NCBI RefSeq assembly: GCF_013201035.1
Contig: NZ_CP053707.1
Span: forward strand, 186,001-250,000
Direction of reading: 5' to 3'
DNA length: 64,000 nucleotides
DNA from: Arthrobacter sp. NEB 688
GTDB taxonomy: Bacteria; Actinomycetota; Actinomycetes; Actinomycetales; Dermatophilaceae
Shown piece by piece: positions 26,937-36,410 of this stretch. Every line of letters begins with the position of its first letter. Positions within the stretch are counted from its first letter, which is position 1. The notes under the pieces were generated by a model. It was not told the origin of the DNA, searched no databases, and saw only the letters and a list, made by a program, of their open reading frames with translations. Made by a program: the position numbers and the translations under genes.

Positions 26937-28163
26937 TCAGCGCTTGAGGTTGACGAGGTCCTGGAGGATCTCGTCGGAGGCGCTGACGACGCGGGAGTTC
27001 GCCTGGAAGCCGCGCTGGATCATCACGAGGTTGGTGAACTCCTGGGCGAGGTCGACGTTGCTCATCTCGAGGCGGCCGGCCGCGATGGACCCGCGCCCGC
27101 CCGAGCCGGGGACGCCGATGGCCGGCTGGCCGGAGGCGGCGGAGACGCGGTAGGAGGTGTCGCCGGCCTTCTCGAGGCCCTCCGGGTTGCCGAAGTACGC
27201 GAGCGCGACCATGCCGAGCGACTGCGTGCGGCCGTTGGAGAACGAGCCCGTGATGACGCCGTCGGCGCCGACGCCCCAGCTCTGCAGCTGGCCGGCGGAG
27301 GAGCCGTCCTGGCCGCGCAGGGTCGCGGTGCTCGCGCCGGCGTACTGCGTGAGCGGCGTGCCGTCGCCCCCGAGGTTGACCGCGACGTCGCCGGGGAAGA
27401 CGAAGCCGGCCGAGGCGAGGGCGCCGTTGGTCATCGTCACCGCGCCGGGCGTGAAGGCCATCGTCGTGGAGTTCCACGCGAGGTTGGCCGAGCCGACCGT
27501 GGCCGTGTTGCCGGCCGAGTTGGTGACCGTGGCGGTGGCCGCCCAGGTGTCGGTGCCGGTCTTCGTGTAGGTGAGCGTGACCGGGATGCTGCGGCCGGTC
27601 TGGTCGAAGACGTCGATGCCGTTGACGACCGTCGCGCCGACCGCGGCGTCGGCGGAGAGGTTGCCGCCCGCGTCGACCGCCTTGGTCGGGGTCGGCGCCA
27701 TGATGAGGCCGGTCGGGACGCGCAGGCCGGTCATCGAGGTGCCGGTGTTGATCTGGCCGTCGACGGCCAGCCAGCCCTGCACCACACCGCCGTTCGGCGA
27801 GGTGAGGTTGCCCTGGTCGTCGAGCGAGAAGCCACCCGAGCGGGTGTACACCTGCGCACCCGCCTGCTGGACGACGAAGAAGCCGTCGCCGGAGATCATG
27901 AGGTCGCTCGGGCGGTTGGTCGTCTGGGCGCTGCCCTGGCTGAAGTTCGTCGCGACCCCCGCCACCTGGACGCCGAGGCCGACCTGCGCCGGGTTGACGC
28001 CGCCGCCGCCGGCGCGCAGCGCCTGGCTGAGGGTGTCCTGGAACTGGGTCTGGCTGGACTTGAAGCCCGCGGTGTTGACGTTGGCGATGTTGTTGCCGAT
28101 GACGTCCATCGCGGTCTGGTGGCTGCGCATGCCGGTGACGGCGGAGAAGAGCGAACGGAGCAT
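26937..28163 (-). CDS. flgE: Flagellar hook protein FlgE
   Basis: A 408-residue hook subunit exported by the flagellar apparatus. The N-terminal rod-type signature is MLRSLFSAVTGMRSHQTAMDVIGNNIANVNTAGFK-like (here with GNNIANVNTAGFK at about 23-35) and the C-terminal one is NVDLAQEFTNLVMIQRGFQANSRVV. The middle is Ala/Thr/Gly-rich. It is the only FlgE/FlgF/FlgG-class gene seen in the window, at the end of the flgB operon after flgD. Confidence 0.92.
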   Translation of the reverse strand: MLRSLFSAVTGMRSHQTAMDVIGNNIANVNTAGFKSSQTQFQDTLSQALRAGGGGVNPAQVGLGVQVAGVATNFSQGSAQTTNRPSDLMISGDGFFVVQQAGAQVYTRSGGFSLDDQGNLTSPNGGVVQGWLAVDGQINTGTSMTGLRVPTGLIMAPTPTKAVDAGGNLSADAAVGATVVNGIDVFDQTGRSIPVTLTYTKTGTDTWAATATVTNSAGNTATVGSANLAWNSTTMAFTPGAVTMTNGALASAGFVFPGDVAVNLGGDGTPLTQYAGASTATLRGQDGSSAGQLQSWGVGADGVITGSFSNGRTQSLGMVALAYFGNPEGLEKAGDTSYRVSAASGQPAIGVPGSGGRGSIAAGRLEMSNVDLAQEFTNLVMIQRGFQANSRVVSASDEILQDLVNLKR

Positions 28164-28214
28164 GGTGGGGAGTCCTTCGGGGTCGGGGAGGAGGGAGGTC
28201 GGGGGTGGCGCGGC

Positions 28215-28649
28215 TCAGGCCGTGCCGTGCTGGCTGACGCGGGAGACGATGGAGAGGGGGACCTCGGCGCCGCCGACGACGAGGAGGGGGCCGGTGGCGT
28301 CGAGCTTGACCGCCTGCACCGCACCGGACTTGGTGACACCGTCAGCGGTCCAGCTGACGTCCTTGCCCACGAGGGCGAGGGCGCTCAGGCTGTTCTGGCC
28401 ACCGATGATCGCGGCGTTCTGGGTCACCAGCTGGTTCATGCTCTCGACCATCTGCATCTGCGCGGTCTGGGCCATGAAGGCCGAGCTGTCGACCGGCTTG
28501 CTCGGGTCCTGGTACTTCAGCTGGGCCACGAGCAGCTTGAGGAAGGCGTCGGAGCCGATCTTGCCGGTGCCGGCGTTCTGGGTGGCGCCGGCGGCAGCCG
28601 CCTGCCCCGCGGCGGCAGCGCCGGTGGGAATGGTGGTCATCGGGTTCAC
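28215..28649 (-). CDS. flgD: Short hook-capping protein FlgD
   Basis: A 144-residue hook cap. The conserved N-terminal region is present: IGSDAFLKLLVAQLKYQDPSKPVDSSAFMAQTAQMQMVESMNQL. Enteric FlgD is about 230 residues with extra Ig-like and tudor-like domains; here only about 60 residues (SLSALALVGKDVSWTADGV...) follow, so it is a minimal form. ATGA overlap with fliK. Confidence 0.9.
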   Translation of the reverse strand: MNPMTTIPTGAAAAGQAAAAGATQNAGTGKIGSDAFLKLLVAQLKYQDPSKPVDSSAFMAQTAQMQMVESMNQLVTQNAAIIGGQNSLSALALVGKDVSWTADGVTKSGAVQAVKLDATGPLLVVGGAEVPLSIVSRVSQHGTA

Positions 28650-30136
28650 ATCCTCAGGTCGAGTCGGGAGTCGTTGCGGTGCAGGGGTTCCGGCGTGGTC
28701 GCCGCGAGCGGCGGGGCCGGTCCGTGCCGGACGGCCGCGTGGCCGGCGGAGCGGGGGCGACGCAGGTCCTGGGCGTCGGTGCCGCCCTGGCCGGGCGTGC
28801 TGCCGGAGCCGACGTCGAGGCTCGCCGCCCGCAGGCCCGAGTCCTCGAGCCGGGTGCGGAGCTCGGCGAGCCCGTCGCGCAGGGCCTCCCGCGTGCCGGT
28901 CTCGGCGGCGGTCAGGTGCATCCGCACCTCGTCACCGCTCACCGACAGCCGGACGTGCACGGCGCCGAGGCCGTCGGGGTCCAGGCGCAGGGTCAGCTCG
29001 TGGCTGCCGTCGGCGCCGCGCAGGAGCGGCGTCACCGCGGTGAGCACCTGCGCGTGGGCCGGCTGCGGCACGGGGGCCGGAGCGGGCGCGGCGGCCGCGA
29101 CGGTGGCGCCGGTGACGGGGGCCGGCGCGACCGGGGCCATCGCGGGGGCCGTCGGGACGGGAGCGTCGGCCGGGGCGGCCGGCACCGTCGGCGCAGGGGC
29201 GAGGCCCGCCGCGGCGTCGTGGGCCGATGCGTGGGCAGGGACGGGGAGCTCGGCGCCCGGCAGGGTCGCGCCGCCGTCGGCCGGGGTGCCGGTGGTCGCA
29301 GCGTCCGCGGCGTCGCCGGTGGCTCCGGTGGCGCCCTCGGCGTCGGGCGACGTCGGGGTGGCTCCCGCCGGGGTGGCCGGGGCCGGGGTGGCGCCGGACG
29401 CGGTGGCCGGCGCCGTGCCCGGGTCCGCGGAGGAGGTGGTCGCGGTGGTCGGGGCGGACGGGTCGGTGCTGACCGGGGTCGCGCCGGGAGCGGCGGCCGG
29501 GGTGTCCGCGCTCGCGCGGGTCACGTTCTCCCCCACCGTGGTCGGGGCGGCCGGGCCGGCGGGGGCCTCGGCGGGCGCTCCGACCGAGGCGGGGACGGCA
29601 GCCGTGGGGGTCGCGCCCGTGGAGGCCGCGGTGTCGACGGCGCCGACCGTGGTGTCGTCCGTGGTGGTGGTGGTGGGGCCCGCGGGGAGGGTGACGGGGG
29701 CGACGACGGCCGCGGCCGGGACGACAGCGGCGGCCGGCAGGGTCGAGGGGTCGACCGCCGCGACGACGGTGGGCGCGGCGGCCGGCGTCGCCGCGTCCGG
29801 CACCGGGGCGTCGGCGGGGACGGGGGCGGCCGGGGTGGCGTCGGCGTCGAGGGCGCGCGGGCGGTCGGCGCCCGGGGCGTCGGGGGTGGTCCCCGGCGCG
29901 GGGCGCTCGGCGGCGCGGTCGGCGCCCCGGCCGCGGGCCGGCTTGGCGTCGACGGTGCGCCGCTCGCGCGGGTCGGCGGGGTCGACCCGGCCGGCGTCGC
30001 GCGAGGAGCGGTCGGCACCGGAGCGGGCCGCGAGGACGGACGCGAAGTCGTCGTCGGGGCCGCTCGGGCGGCCCGGACGGGCCGCGTGGGCCGGGCCGGC
30101 CTGCGGCGCGACGGACGGGGTGACGGCGAGGGACAT
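28646..30136 (-). CDS. fliK: Flagellar hook-length control protein FliK
   Basis: A 496-residue, very Ala/Pro/Thr-rich secreted ruler. About 340 low-complexity residues lead to the conserved Flg_hook domain (about 355-450): SHELTLRLDPDGLGAVHVRL, VRMHLTAAETGTREALRDGL, LRTRLEDSGLRAASLDV. The C-terminal domain is what contacts FlhB to switch export. Adjacent to flgD and flgE, as is usual. The extreme composition makes the opposite strand open as well. Confidence 0.9.
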   Translation of the reverse strand: MSLAVTPSVAPQAGPAHAARPGRPSGPDDDFASVLAARSGADRSSRDAGRVDPADPRERRTVDAKPARGRGADRAAERPAPGTTPDAPGADRPRALDADATPAAPVPADAPVPDAATPAAAPTVVAAVDPSTLPAAAVVPAAAVVAPVTLPAGPTTTTTDDTTVGAVDTAASTGATPTAAVPASVGAPAEAPAGPAAPTTVGENVTRASADTPAAAPGATPVSTDPSAPTTATTSSADPGTAPATASGATPAPATPAGATPTSPDAEGATGATGDAADAATTGTPADGGATLPGAELPVPAHASAHDAAAGLAPAPTVPAAPADAPVPTAPAMAPVAPAPVTGATVAAAAPAPAPVPQPAHAQVLTAVTPLLRGADGSHELTLRLDPDGLGAVHVRLSVSGDEVRMHLTAAETGTREALRDGLAELRTRLEDSGLRAASLDVGSGSTPGQGGTDAQDLRRPRSAGHAAVRHGPAPPLAATTPEPLHRNDSRLDLRM

Positions 30137-31146
30137 CAGCTCACTCCCAGGGTGCCGAGGACGCGGCGGACGTACTGCTGGGTCTCCGCGTAGGGCGGGA
30201 TGCCGCCGTAGCGCTGCACGGCGCCGGCGCCCGCGTTGTAGGCCGCGACCGCGAGGTCGAGGCGGCCGAAGCGCGAGAGGTCGCGCGAGAGCATCCGGGC
30301 GGCGCCGTCGACGGCCTGCGCCGGGTTAAAGGGGTCGACGCCCAGGCCGCGCGCGGTGGCGGGCATCAGCTGCATGAGGCCCTGGGCCCCGGCGCCGCTG
30401 ACCGCCCGGGTGTCGTACCCGCTCTCGGCCTTGGCGACCGCGTTCAGCAGGCCGGCCGGCAGGTCGTAGCGCGCCGTCGCGGAGGCGAAGAGCTGCTGGA
30501 GGCCGGCGGGGGCGCCGCTGCCGGAGACGGCGGCCACTCCCCCGGCGGAGCCGGCCGCGCCGGTCGCGGCGGCGCCACCGACGCCCTCGGCGACGGTCGG
30601 GCCGATCCGGCGGATGGCCGACGGGGTCTTGTAGACGTCCTGGATCTTCACGACGTCGCCGCGCTTGGGGGCCGCGATCATCTTGCCGTCGCCGAGGTAG
30701 ATCGCGATGTGGGTGACGGGCGAGTTGAAGGCGAGCAGGTCGCCGGGCTGCGCGTGGGCCAGGTCGGGCACGGCGGTGCCCTGGCGCGCCTGGTCGGCCG
30801 CGACCCGCGGCAGGTCGACGCCGACCTCGCGGTAGGCGAGCTGGACCAGGCCGGAGCAGTCGAGCCCGGCGGGCGTCGTGCCGCCCCAGACGTACGGGAC
30901 GCCGAGGTACTTCTTGGCCGCGGTGACGGCCCGGGACCCGACGTCCGAGCCCCCGGTGGTCGAGCCACCGGTGAGGTCGCTGCCGCCGGCGCCCTCGAGC
31001 GCGGCGCCGTAGACGGAGTCGAAGGACGCCGTGCCGGTCGCGGCGGCGGTCGTCGTGCGGGCGCCGCCGGAGACGGACGCGATGGCGCCCTGGATGGCGG
31101 CCATCCGGGCGAAGACGGCGGCGGGGCCGGAGGTGTCGACGCTCAT
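30136..31146 (-). CDS. Flagellar-operon peptidoglycan hydrolase: NlpC/P60 plus SLT lytic transglycosylase
   Basis: A 336-residue bifunctional wall hydrolase. NlpC/P60 peptidase at about 72-180: PYVWGGT, the catalytic Cys97 in LDCSGL and His146 in VTHIAIYLG. SLT lytic transglycosylase at about 215-336: catalytic Glu241 in AKAESGYD, GAQGLMQLMPATA, and AVAAYNAGAGAV. No classical signal peptide is visible, so export through the flagellar apparatus is possible. It sits between fliJ and fliK and would clear wall for the rod, the task of FlgJ elsewhere. Overlaps fliK by one nt. Confidence 0.88.
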   Translation of the reverse strand: MSVDTSGPAAVFARMAAIQGAIASVSGGARTTTAAATGTASFDSVYGAALEGAGGSDLTGGSTTGGSDVGSRAVTAAKKYLGVPYVWGGTTPAGLDCSGLVQLAYREVGVDLPRVAADQARQGTAVPDLAHAQPGDLLAFNSPVTHIAIYLGDGKMIAAPKRGDVVKIQDVYKTPSAIRRIGPTVAEGVGGAAATGAAGSAGGVAAVSGSGAPAGLQQLFASATARYDLPAGLLNAVAKAESGYDTRAVSGAGAQGLMQLMPATARGLGVDPFNPAQAVDGAARMLSRDLSRFGRLDLAVAAYNAGAGAVQRYGGIPPYAETQQYVRRVLGTLGVS

Positions 31147-31580
31147 GCCTGCTCCTCCGTCCGGCGGCCACGGACCGACTCCTCGGCCGTCTGCTCGTCG
31201 GCCGCGAGCACCTCGAGGCGCTGCAGCTCGGCGGCGCGCTCGACCAGGCGCTCCAGCCCGGAGGTCCGGGTGCGGGCCTCGGTGAGCAGCGCGCGGGCCC
31301 GGTCGCTCTCGCCCTCGGCGAGCGCCTGCTCGCGCACGGCGAGGGCCACGCCGTCGGCGCGCCGGGTCTCGGCCTGGCGCGTCCCGAGGAAGGTCGCGAG
31401 GTCGACGGGGACGCCGACGCCGCAGACGTCCCGCTCGCCGTAGCGGACGGCGGCCTCGGCGGCGGCCTCCGCGGCGCGGGCCTGGGCGGCGGCGGCGCGG
31501 GCGAGATCGCCGCGGCGCTGCTCCTCCTGGATGGTCCGGACGCGCAGCACGGTCTTGAGGCGCTTCGTGCGGGTGCTCAC
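31143..31580 (-). CDS. fliJ: FliJ-like flagellar export protein
   Basis: A 145-residue, almost entirely helical and charged protein, starting with a basic MSTRTKRLKTVLRVRTIQEE and continuing as a coiled coil to GLERLVERAAELQRLEVLAADEQ. Its location straight after fliI (GTGA overlap) and its coiled-coil nature identify it as FliJ, the stalk that fits in the FliI hexamer and activates FlhA. Sequence similarity between FliJ proteins is low, so this rests largely on context. Confidence 0.8.
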   Translation of the reverse strand: MSTRTKRLKTVLRVRTIQEEQRRGDLARAAAAQARAAEAAAEAAVRYGERDVCGVGVPVDLATFLGTRQAETRRADGVALAVREQALAEGESDRARALLTEARTRTSGLERLVERAAELQRLEVLAADEQTAEESVRGRRTEEQA

Positions 31581-32878
31581 AGCGCACCCGCCAGGCTCGA
31601 GAGGGCGGCCCAGCTGTCGCGGGCGTCGGTCACGTCGTCGAGGTCCTGGCGCAGGAAGGCGTCGATGGCGCCGCTCTGCGCGAGGGCGCGGTCGACGAGC
31701 GGGTTGGTGCCGGCGACGTAGGCGCCGATCTCGACGAGGTCCTTGGCGTCGCGGCGCGCCGCGAGCAGGCTGCGCAGGGTGCCGGCGTCGGCGCGCTGCT
31801 GCGGGTCGGTCAGGGCGCGGTTGGCGCGCGAGACCGACTCGAGGACGTCGATGCACGGGTAGTGGCCGGCCGTCGCGAGGCGGCGGTCGAGGACGACGTG
31901 GCCGTCGAGGATGGAGCGCACCGCGTCGGCGACCGGGTCGTTCATGTCGTCGCCCTCGACGAGGACGGTGTAGAGACCGGTGATGCTGCCGCGCTCGGCG
32001 GTGCCGGCACGCTCGAGCAGCCGCGGCAGGATGCCGAAGACCGACGGCGGGTAGCCGCGGGTGGTCGGGGGCTCGCCGGCGGCGAGGCCGACCTCGCGCT
32101 GGGCCATCGCGACGCGCGTGACGCTGTCCATCGCGAGGAGGACGTCGCGGCCCTGGTCGCGGAACCACTCGGCGATGCGGGTCGCGGTGAACGCGGCGTG
32201 CAGGCGCACGAGGGCGGGCTCGTCGGAGGTGGCGACGACGACGACGGCGCGGGCCAGGCCCTCGGGGCCGAGGTCGTGCTCGACGAACTCGCGCACCTCG
32301 CGGCCGCGCTCGCCGACGAGGGCGAGGACGGTGACCGGGGCGTCGGTGCCGCGGACGATCATCGACAGCAGGCTGGACTTGCCGACGCCCGAGCCGGCGA
32401 AGATGCCCATGCGCTGCCCGCGCCCGCAGGGGATGAGGGTGTCGAAGGCGCGGATGCCGAGCCCGAGCTGGGTCGAGATGCGCTCGCGCGTCATCGCCGG
32501 CGGCGGGGTGCCGTCGGTGCCGACCCACTGGACGTCGCTCAGCGCGGGGCCGCCGTCGATCGGGTGGCCGAGGGCGTTGACGACGCGGCCGACGAGGCCG
32601 TCGCCGACGGGCACGCGCAGGGGGCCGCCGGTGGCCTCGACGCGGTCACCGACGCGCACGCCGCGCAGCTCGCCGACCGGCATGCAGCGGGCGGTGCCGT
32701 CGTCGAGCGCGACGACCTCGGCGAGGATCGAGCCGCGGCCGCCGACGACCCGCACGGCCTCGCCGACGGCGACGTCGAGGCCGCTGACCTCGAGGCCGAC
32801 GCCGATGGCGCGGGTGACCCGGCCGGTGGCGCGGGGGCGGGCGGCGGCGACGAGCTCGTCGTGGAGAGTGGCGCTCAT
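31577..32878 (-). CDS. fliI: Flagellum-specific ATPase FliI
   Basis: A 433-residue F1-beta-like ATPase of the export apparatus. Walker A AGSGVGKS at 161-168; LVGERGREVREFVE, DVLLAMDSVTRVAMAQREVGLAAGEPPTTRGYPPSVF and the GSITGLYTVLVEGDD segment are all diagnostic. Full length. ATGA overlap with fliH upstream and GTGA overlap with fliJ downstream. Confidence 0.96.
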   Translation of the reverse strand: MSATLHDELVAAARPRATGRVTRAIGVGLEVSGLDVAVGEAVRVVGGRGSILAEVVALDDGTARCMPVGELRGVRVGDRVEATGGPLRVPVGDGLVGRVVNALGHPIDGGPALSDVQWVGTDGTPPPAMTRERISTQLGLGIRAFDTLIPCGRGQRMGIFAGSGVGKSSLLSMIVRGTDAPVTVLALVGERGREVREFVEHDLGPEGLARAVVVVATSDEPALVRLHAAFTATRIAEWFRDQGRDVLLAMDSVTRVAMAQREVGLAAGEPPTTRGYPPSVFGILPRLLERAGTAERGSITGLYTVLVEGDDMNDPVADAVRSILDGHVVLDRRLATAGHYPCIDVLESVSRANRALTDPQQRADAGTLRSLLAARRDAKDLVEIGAYVAGTNPLVDRALAQSGAIDAFLRQDLDDVTDARDSWAALSSLAGAL

Positions 32879-33534
32879 CGGGCGAGCACCTCGCGGACGC
32901 GGGTGAGCGCCGAGGAGAGCTGGGCGTCGACCGTGCGGTCGCCGACGTCGGCGAGGCAGCCGCCACGCTCGACGGCGGGGTCGGCGACGAGCTCGAGGAC
33001 CGACGTGGGCGCGAGGGCGCCGAGGTCCTCCCCCGAGGCGGTGAGCAGCTCGGCGTCCTCCGGGTTGAGGCGCACCAGCACGGTGCCGCCGCGCGGCACC
33101 TCGGTCAGGGCGCGCAGGACGGCGTCGCGGGCCGCGCAGCCGTCGACCTCGAGGTGGTGCCCGACGAGGGCCTCGGCGATGTCGACGGCGAGGGTCGCGG
33201 CGGTCGTCATCACATCGCGGACGGTCAGCCCGGCGACGGCGTCCTCGGCGGCGCGGCCGATGCCGGTGAGGGCCGAGGTGGCCCGGTGCGCACGCTCGGC
33301 GCGCTCGGCGGCGGCGGCGGCCTCCGCGCGCTCGAGCCAGGCGAGCTGCTCGGCGGCGGCCTCGCGGCGGCCGGCGGCCAGCCCGGCCTCGCGGCCCTCG
33401 AGCCACTCGGCGGGGATGCCGAGGCCGGCGGGGTCGCCGACCGGGGCCAGCTGGCGCCCGAAGCTCGCCGGGCGCAGCTCGTCCGTGCCGCGCAGGAGCA
33501 TCGTCGGGCGGCCGGTGTCAGTGGACGAGGTCAT
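32875..33534 (-). CDS. fliH: Flagellar export regulator FliH
   Basis: A 219-residue FliI-binding protein. A helical Ala/Glu/Arg-rich middle (about 50-100) precedes a V-ATPase E-subunit-like C-terminal domain with TLAVDIAEALVGHHLEV, VLVRLNPEDAELL and VDAQLSSALTRVREVL. It overlaps the end of fliG by 17 nt and is followed by fliI, the standard order. Confidence 0.87.
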   Translation of the reverse strand: MTSSTDTGRPTMLLRGTDELRPASFGRQLAPVGDPAGLGIPAEWLEGREAGLAAGRREAAAEQLAWLERAEAAAAAERAERAHRATSALTGIGRAAEDAVAGLTVRDVMTTAATLAVDIAEALVGHHLEVDGCAARDAVLRALTEVPRGGTVLVRLNPEDAELLTASGEDLGALAPTSVLELVADPAVERGGCLADVGDRTVDAQLSSALTRVREVLAR

Positions 33535-34534
33535 CGCTGCCCCCCGCCCGGGACATGACGATCTCGCCTGCCTCCTCGAGGGCGCGGATGCCCTTGACGA
33601 CGGCCGAGCGGGCCTCCTCGACCTGCGCCGTGCGGACCGGGCCGAGCACCTCGACCTCTTCCTGGAGGGCGGCCGCGGAGCGCTCGGACATGTTGCGGAA
33701 CACCTTGTCCCGCACCGCCGGCGTGGCGCCCTTGAGGGCGAGCGCGAGCTCCTTGGCGTCGACCTGGCGCAGGACGAGCTGGATGGTCCGGTCGTCGAGG
33801 TCGACGATGTCGGTGAAGGCGAACATCTTCGAGCGCAGGTCCTCGGCGAGGGTGGGGTCGCGCTCCTCGATGCCCTGGAGGATCGAGCGCTCGGTCTCGC
33901 GCTGCGAGCGGTTCATGATGCCGACGAGCGGGTCGAGGCCCCCGACGGTCACGTGGTCGCGGGCGTCGCCGAGGGTCGCGAGGCTGCGCACGAGGTGCGA
34001 CTCGACGATCCGCACGACCTCGGGGCTCGTCTTGTCCATCGTCGCGAGGCGGTGCGCCACGTCGGCGCGGACGGCGTCGGCGAGGCCGGAGAGGACGAGG
34101 GCGGCCTGCTCGCTCGAGAGGTGGCCGAGCACGAGCGCGATCGTCTGCGGGTGCTCGTCCTCGAGGAAGGGGCGCAGGAGGGCGCCGTCGACCGTGCGCA
34201 GCGACGCGAACGGGGCGTGCGTGATGGCCGTCGAGAGGCGCCCGAGGATCTCGCGCGACTGCTCGTGCTCGGCCTTGACGAGCATCTCCTCGGCGACGTC
34301 GAAGCCACCGCGCGAGCGCTGCTTGCTGATGCGCACCAGGTCGGCGAACTCGGCGAGGACGGCCTCGCGCGACTCCTCGTCGGCGACGTCCATCGCGGCG
34401 ACCTCGGACATGAGCGCCTCGATCTCCTCGGGGCGCAGCGAGCGCAGCACGGGCGCGGACTGGTCCGGGCCGAGCTGGATGAGGAGCAGCGCCGCCTTGC
34501 GCAGGCCGCTCATCGGGAGGGCGGCGACGCTCAC
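33518..34534 (-). CDS. fliG: Flagellar motor switch protein FliG
   Basis: A 338-residue C-ring rotor protein. LRKAALLLIQLGPDQSAPVLRSL opens the N-domain; EHPQTIALVLGHLSSEQAALVLSGL is the middle-domain signature with the EHPQ motif; the C-domain has FTDIVDLDDRTIQLVLRQVDAKELALALKG, with the charged residues that face the stator, and VRDKVFRNMSERSAAALQEE. Length is typical. Confidence 0.95.
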   Translation of the reverse strand: MSVAALPMSGLRKAALLLIQLGPDQSAPVLRSLRPEEIEALMSEVAAMDVADEESREAVLAEFADLVRISKQRSRGGFDVAEEMLVKAEHEQSREILGRLSTAITHAPFASLRTVDGALLRPFLEDEHPQTIALVLGHLSSEQAALVLSGLADAVRADVAHRLATMDKTSPEVVRIVESHLVRSLATLGDARDHVTVGGLDPLVGIMNRSQRETERSILQGIEERDPTLAEDLRSKMFAFTDIVDLDDRTIQLVLRQVDAKELALALKGATPAVRDKVFRNMSERSAAALQEEVEVLGPVRTAQVEEARSAVVKGIRALEEAGEIVMSRAGGSDDLVH

Positions 34535-36117
34535 TTCGCCCCCTCGGAGATCCAGCCGCGCAGCAGGCGGGCCACGTCGTCGGGGTTCTCGCGGGCCATC
34601 GACTCCACGGCGCCCGAGCCCGCGGTGACGAGCTGGGTCTCGGCCGGCTCGCGCATCGGCAGTGCGGCGCGGGCCTCGGCCATCTCGAGGACGGCGTCGG
34701 CGGGGGCCGGGCCCTCGGGCACGCGGTAGTACTCGACCTCCTCGGCCTCGGCGTCGCCGCGGCGACGACGGCTGCGGAGGAACCCGAAGACGAGGGCCAG
34801 GAGGACGAGGAGCGCGAGCCCGCCGGTCTTGGCGAGGTCGATCATGTTCTGCTGCTTGGCGTCCGCGGCGGCGGCGGCCAGCTCCTTCTGCGCCGCGGCG
34901 GCGGCCGAGGTGTCGAAGGGCAGGGAGGTGACCTCGACGAGGTCGCCGCGCTTGGGGTCCAGGCCGGCGGCCGCGGTGACGAGGCGGGTGATGTCGTTGG
35001 AGCTGACCGACGCGGCGGCGGCCGAGTCGAGGAGGACCGCGACCGACATCCGCTCGACCTTGCCGGGCGTGCTCTTGACCGACTCCTTGAGGGTGCCGAG
35101 CGCGTTGGTCTGGCTCGTCTCCGTCTTCGAGTAGGAGCCGTTGCCACTCGTGCCCGTGGTCGTCGCGCCGCCGAGGACGCCGCCGGCCGGGCCACCGGTG
35201 CCGGTGTAGGTCTCCTTGGACGTCTGGAGCTGGGTCGTCGTCTGCGGCTTGGTCGGGATGTAGGTCTCGCGGTCGGTCTGCTGGGCGTCGAAGTTGAGGG
35301 TGGCGTCGACCCGCACGACCGCCTTGCCGGGGCCGACGACCTTGTCGAGCATCGACTGGAGGTTGGCGGCGGCGGCGTCCGAGACGGCGCGCTGCTGGGT
35401 CTGGCGCGCGTCCGTGCCCCCGACGCCGGTGCCGTTGCCGCCGGCGCTGAGGACCTGGCCGGTCGCGTCCGAGACGGTGACGTCGGCGGCGGCCAGCTTC
35501 GGGACCGAGCCCGAGACGAGGTTGACGATCGAGTCGACCGCACCGGACGAGAGCGACTGTCCCGGAGCCGTCTTGACGAGGACCGACGCGGTCGGCTTCG
35601 TCGCGTCGGAGGTGAAGACGTCCTCCTGCGGGACCGCGAGGTGGACGACCGCGGACTGCACGCCGTCGAGCGCCTGGACGGTCTTGGACAGCTCGCCCTC
35701 GAGCGCGCGCTGGTAGGTGACCTTCTGCTGGAAGTCGCTGCTCGTCATGCTCTGCTGGTCGAGGAGCGAGTAGCCGGTGGCGCCCTCGCCGCCGCCCGCC
35801 GGCAGGCCCTGGCCCGCGAGCGAGATGCGCTCCTGGTAGACCTGCGCCTGCGGCACGAGGACGGTCTGCCCGCCGTCGGCCAGCTGGTAGGGGGTGCCGG
35901 CGTCGGTGAGCGCCGAGGTGACGGCGCCCGCGTCGGAGGCGCTGAGGCCGGTGAACAGCGGCGCGTAGGCCGGCGTCGAGACCCAGCGGACGAAGAAGAA
36001 CCCACCGATGGCGACCCCGAGGACGGCGACGAGCGCGACCATCTTCTGGCCGGGGGCGAGGTCGGAGAAGATCTTGCCGCCCCGGGCGAGGAGGGCCTTG
36101 GGGTCCGGGCCGGTCAT
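34531..36117 (-). CDS. fliF: Flagellar MS-ring protein FliF
   Basis: A 528-residue MS-ring protein. Helix 1 at about 26-46 and helix 2 at about 425-447 flank ring-building motifs; YAPLFTGLSASDAGAVTSALTDAGTPY is RBM1-like, followed by YQRALEGELSKTVQALDGVQSAVVHLA. The C-terminal cytoplasmic tail ends MARENPDDVARLLRGWISEG, the FliG-binding segment. ATGA overlap with fliG. Confidence 0.95.
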   Translation of the reverse strand: MTGPDPKALLARGGKIFSDLAPGQKMVALVAVLGVAIGGFFFVRWVSTPAYAPLFTGLSASDAGAVTSALTDAGTPYQLADGGQTVLVPQAQVYQERISLAGQGLPAGGGEGATGYSLLDQQSMTSSDFQQKVTYQRALEGELSKTVQALDGVQSAVVHLAVPQEDVFTSDATKPTASVLVKTAPGQSLSSGAVDSIVNLVSGSVPKLAAADVTVSDATGQVLSAGGNGTGVGGTDARQTQQRAVSDAAAANLQSMLDKVVGPGKAVVRVDATLNFDAQQTDRETYIPTKPQTTTQLQTSKETYTGTGGPAGGVLGGATTTGTSGNGSYSKTETSQTNALGTLKESVKSTPGKVERMSVAVLLDSAAAASVSSNDITRLVTAAAGLDPKRGDLVEVTSLPFDTSAAAAAQKELAAAAADAKQQNMIDLAKTGGLALLVLLALVFGFLRSRRRRGDAEAEEVEYYRVPEGPAPADAVLEMAEARAALPMREPAETQLVTAGSGAVESMARENPDDVARLLRGWISEGAK

Positions 36118-36410
36118 ACGGGCATCCTCATGATCTCGGTGAAGGCCTCGACGGCCTTGTTGCGGACGGCGACCGTCAGCTGGGTGGCGACGGCGGCCTG
36201 GTTGGCGGCGATCGTGTAGTCGTGGACGTCGCTCAGCTGGCCGGTGACGGCCTCGACGGCCTTGGTGTCACTGACCTTCTGGAGCTGGTCGAGCCGGTCG
36301 AGGCCCTGGGTGACGGCCTCGCCGAAGCCGGCGCCCTGGGTGCCGGCGGCCCGCTGCGTCTGCCCGACGGGGGGCAGCGCACCGAGCGAGGAGATGGGGT
36401 TGATGCTCAT
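36114..36410 (-). CDS. fliE: Flagellar hook-basal body protein FliE
   Basis: A 98-residue adaptor between the MS ring and the rod. FGEAVTQGLDRLDQLQKVSD, the central ANQAAVATQLTVAVRNKAVEAFTEIMRM and the length are typical. It overlaps fliF by 4 nt and flgC by one nt. Confidence 0.94.
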   Translation of the reverse strand: MSINPISSLGALPPVGQTQRAAGTQGAGFGEAVTQGLDRLDQLQKVSDTKAVEAVTGQLSDVHDYTIAANQAAVATQLTVAVRNKAVEAFTEIMRMPV

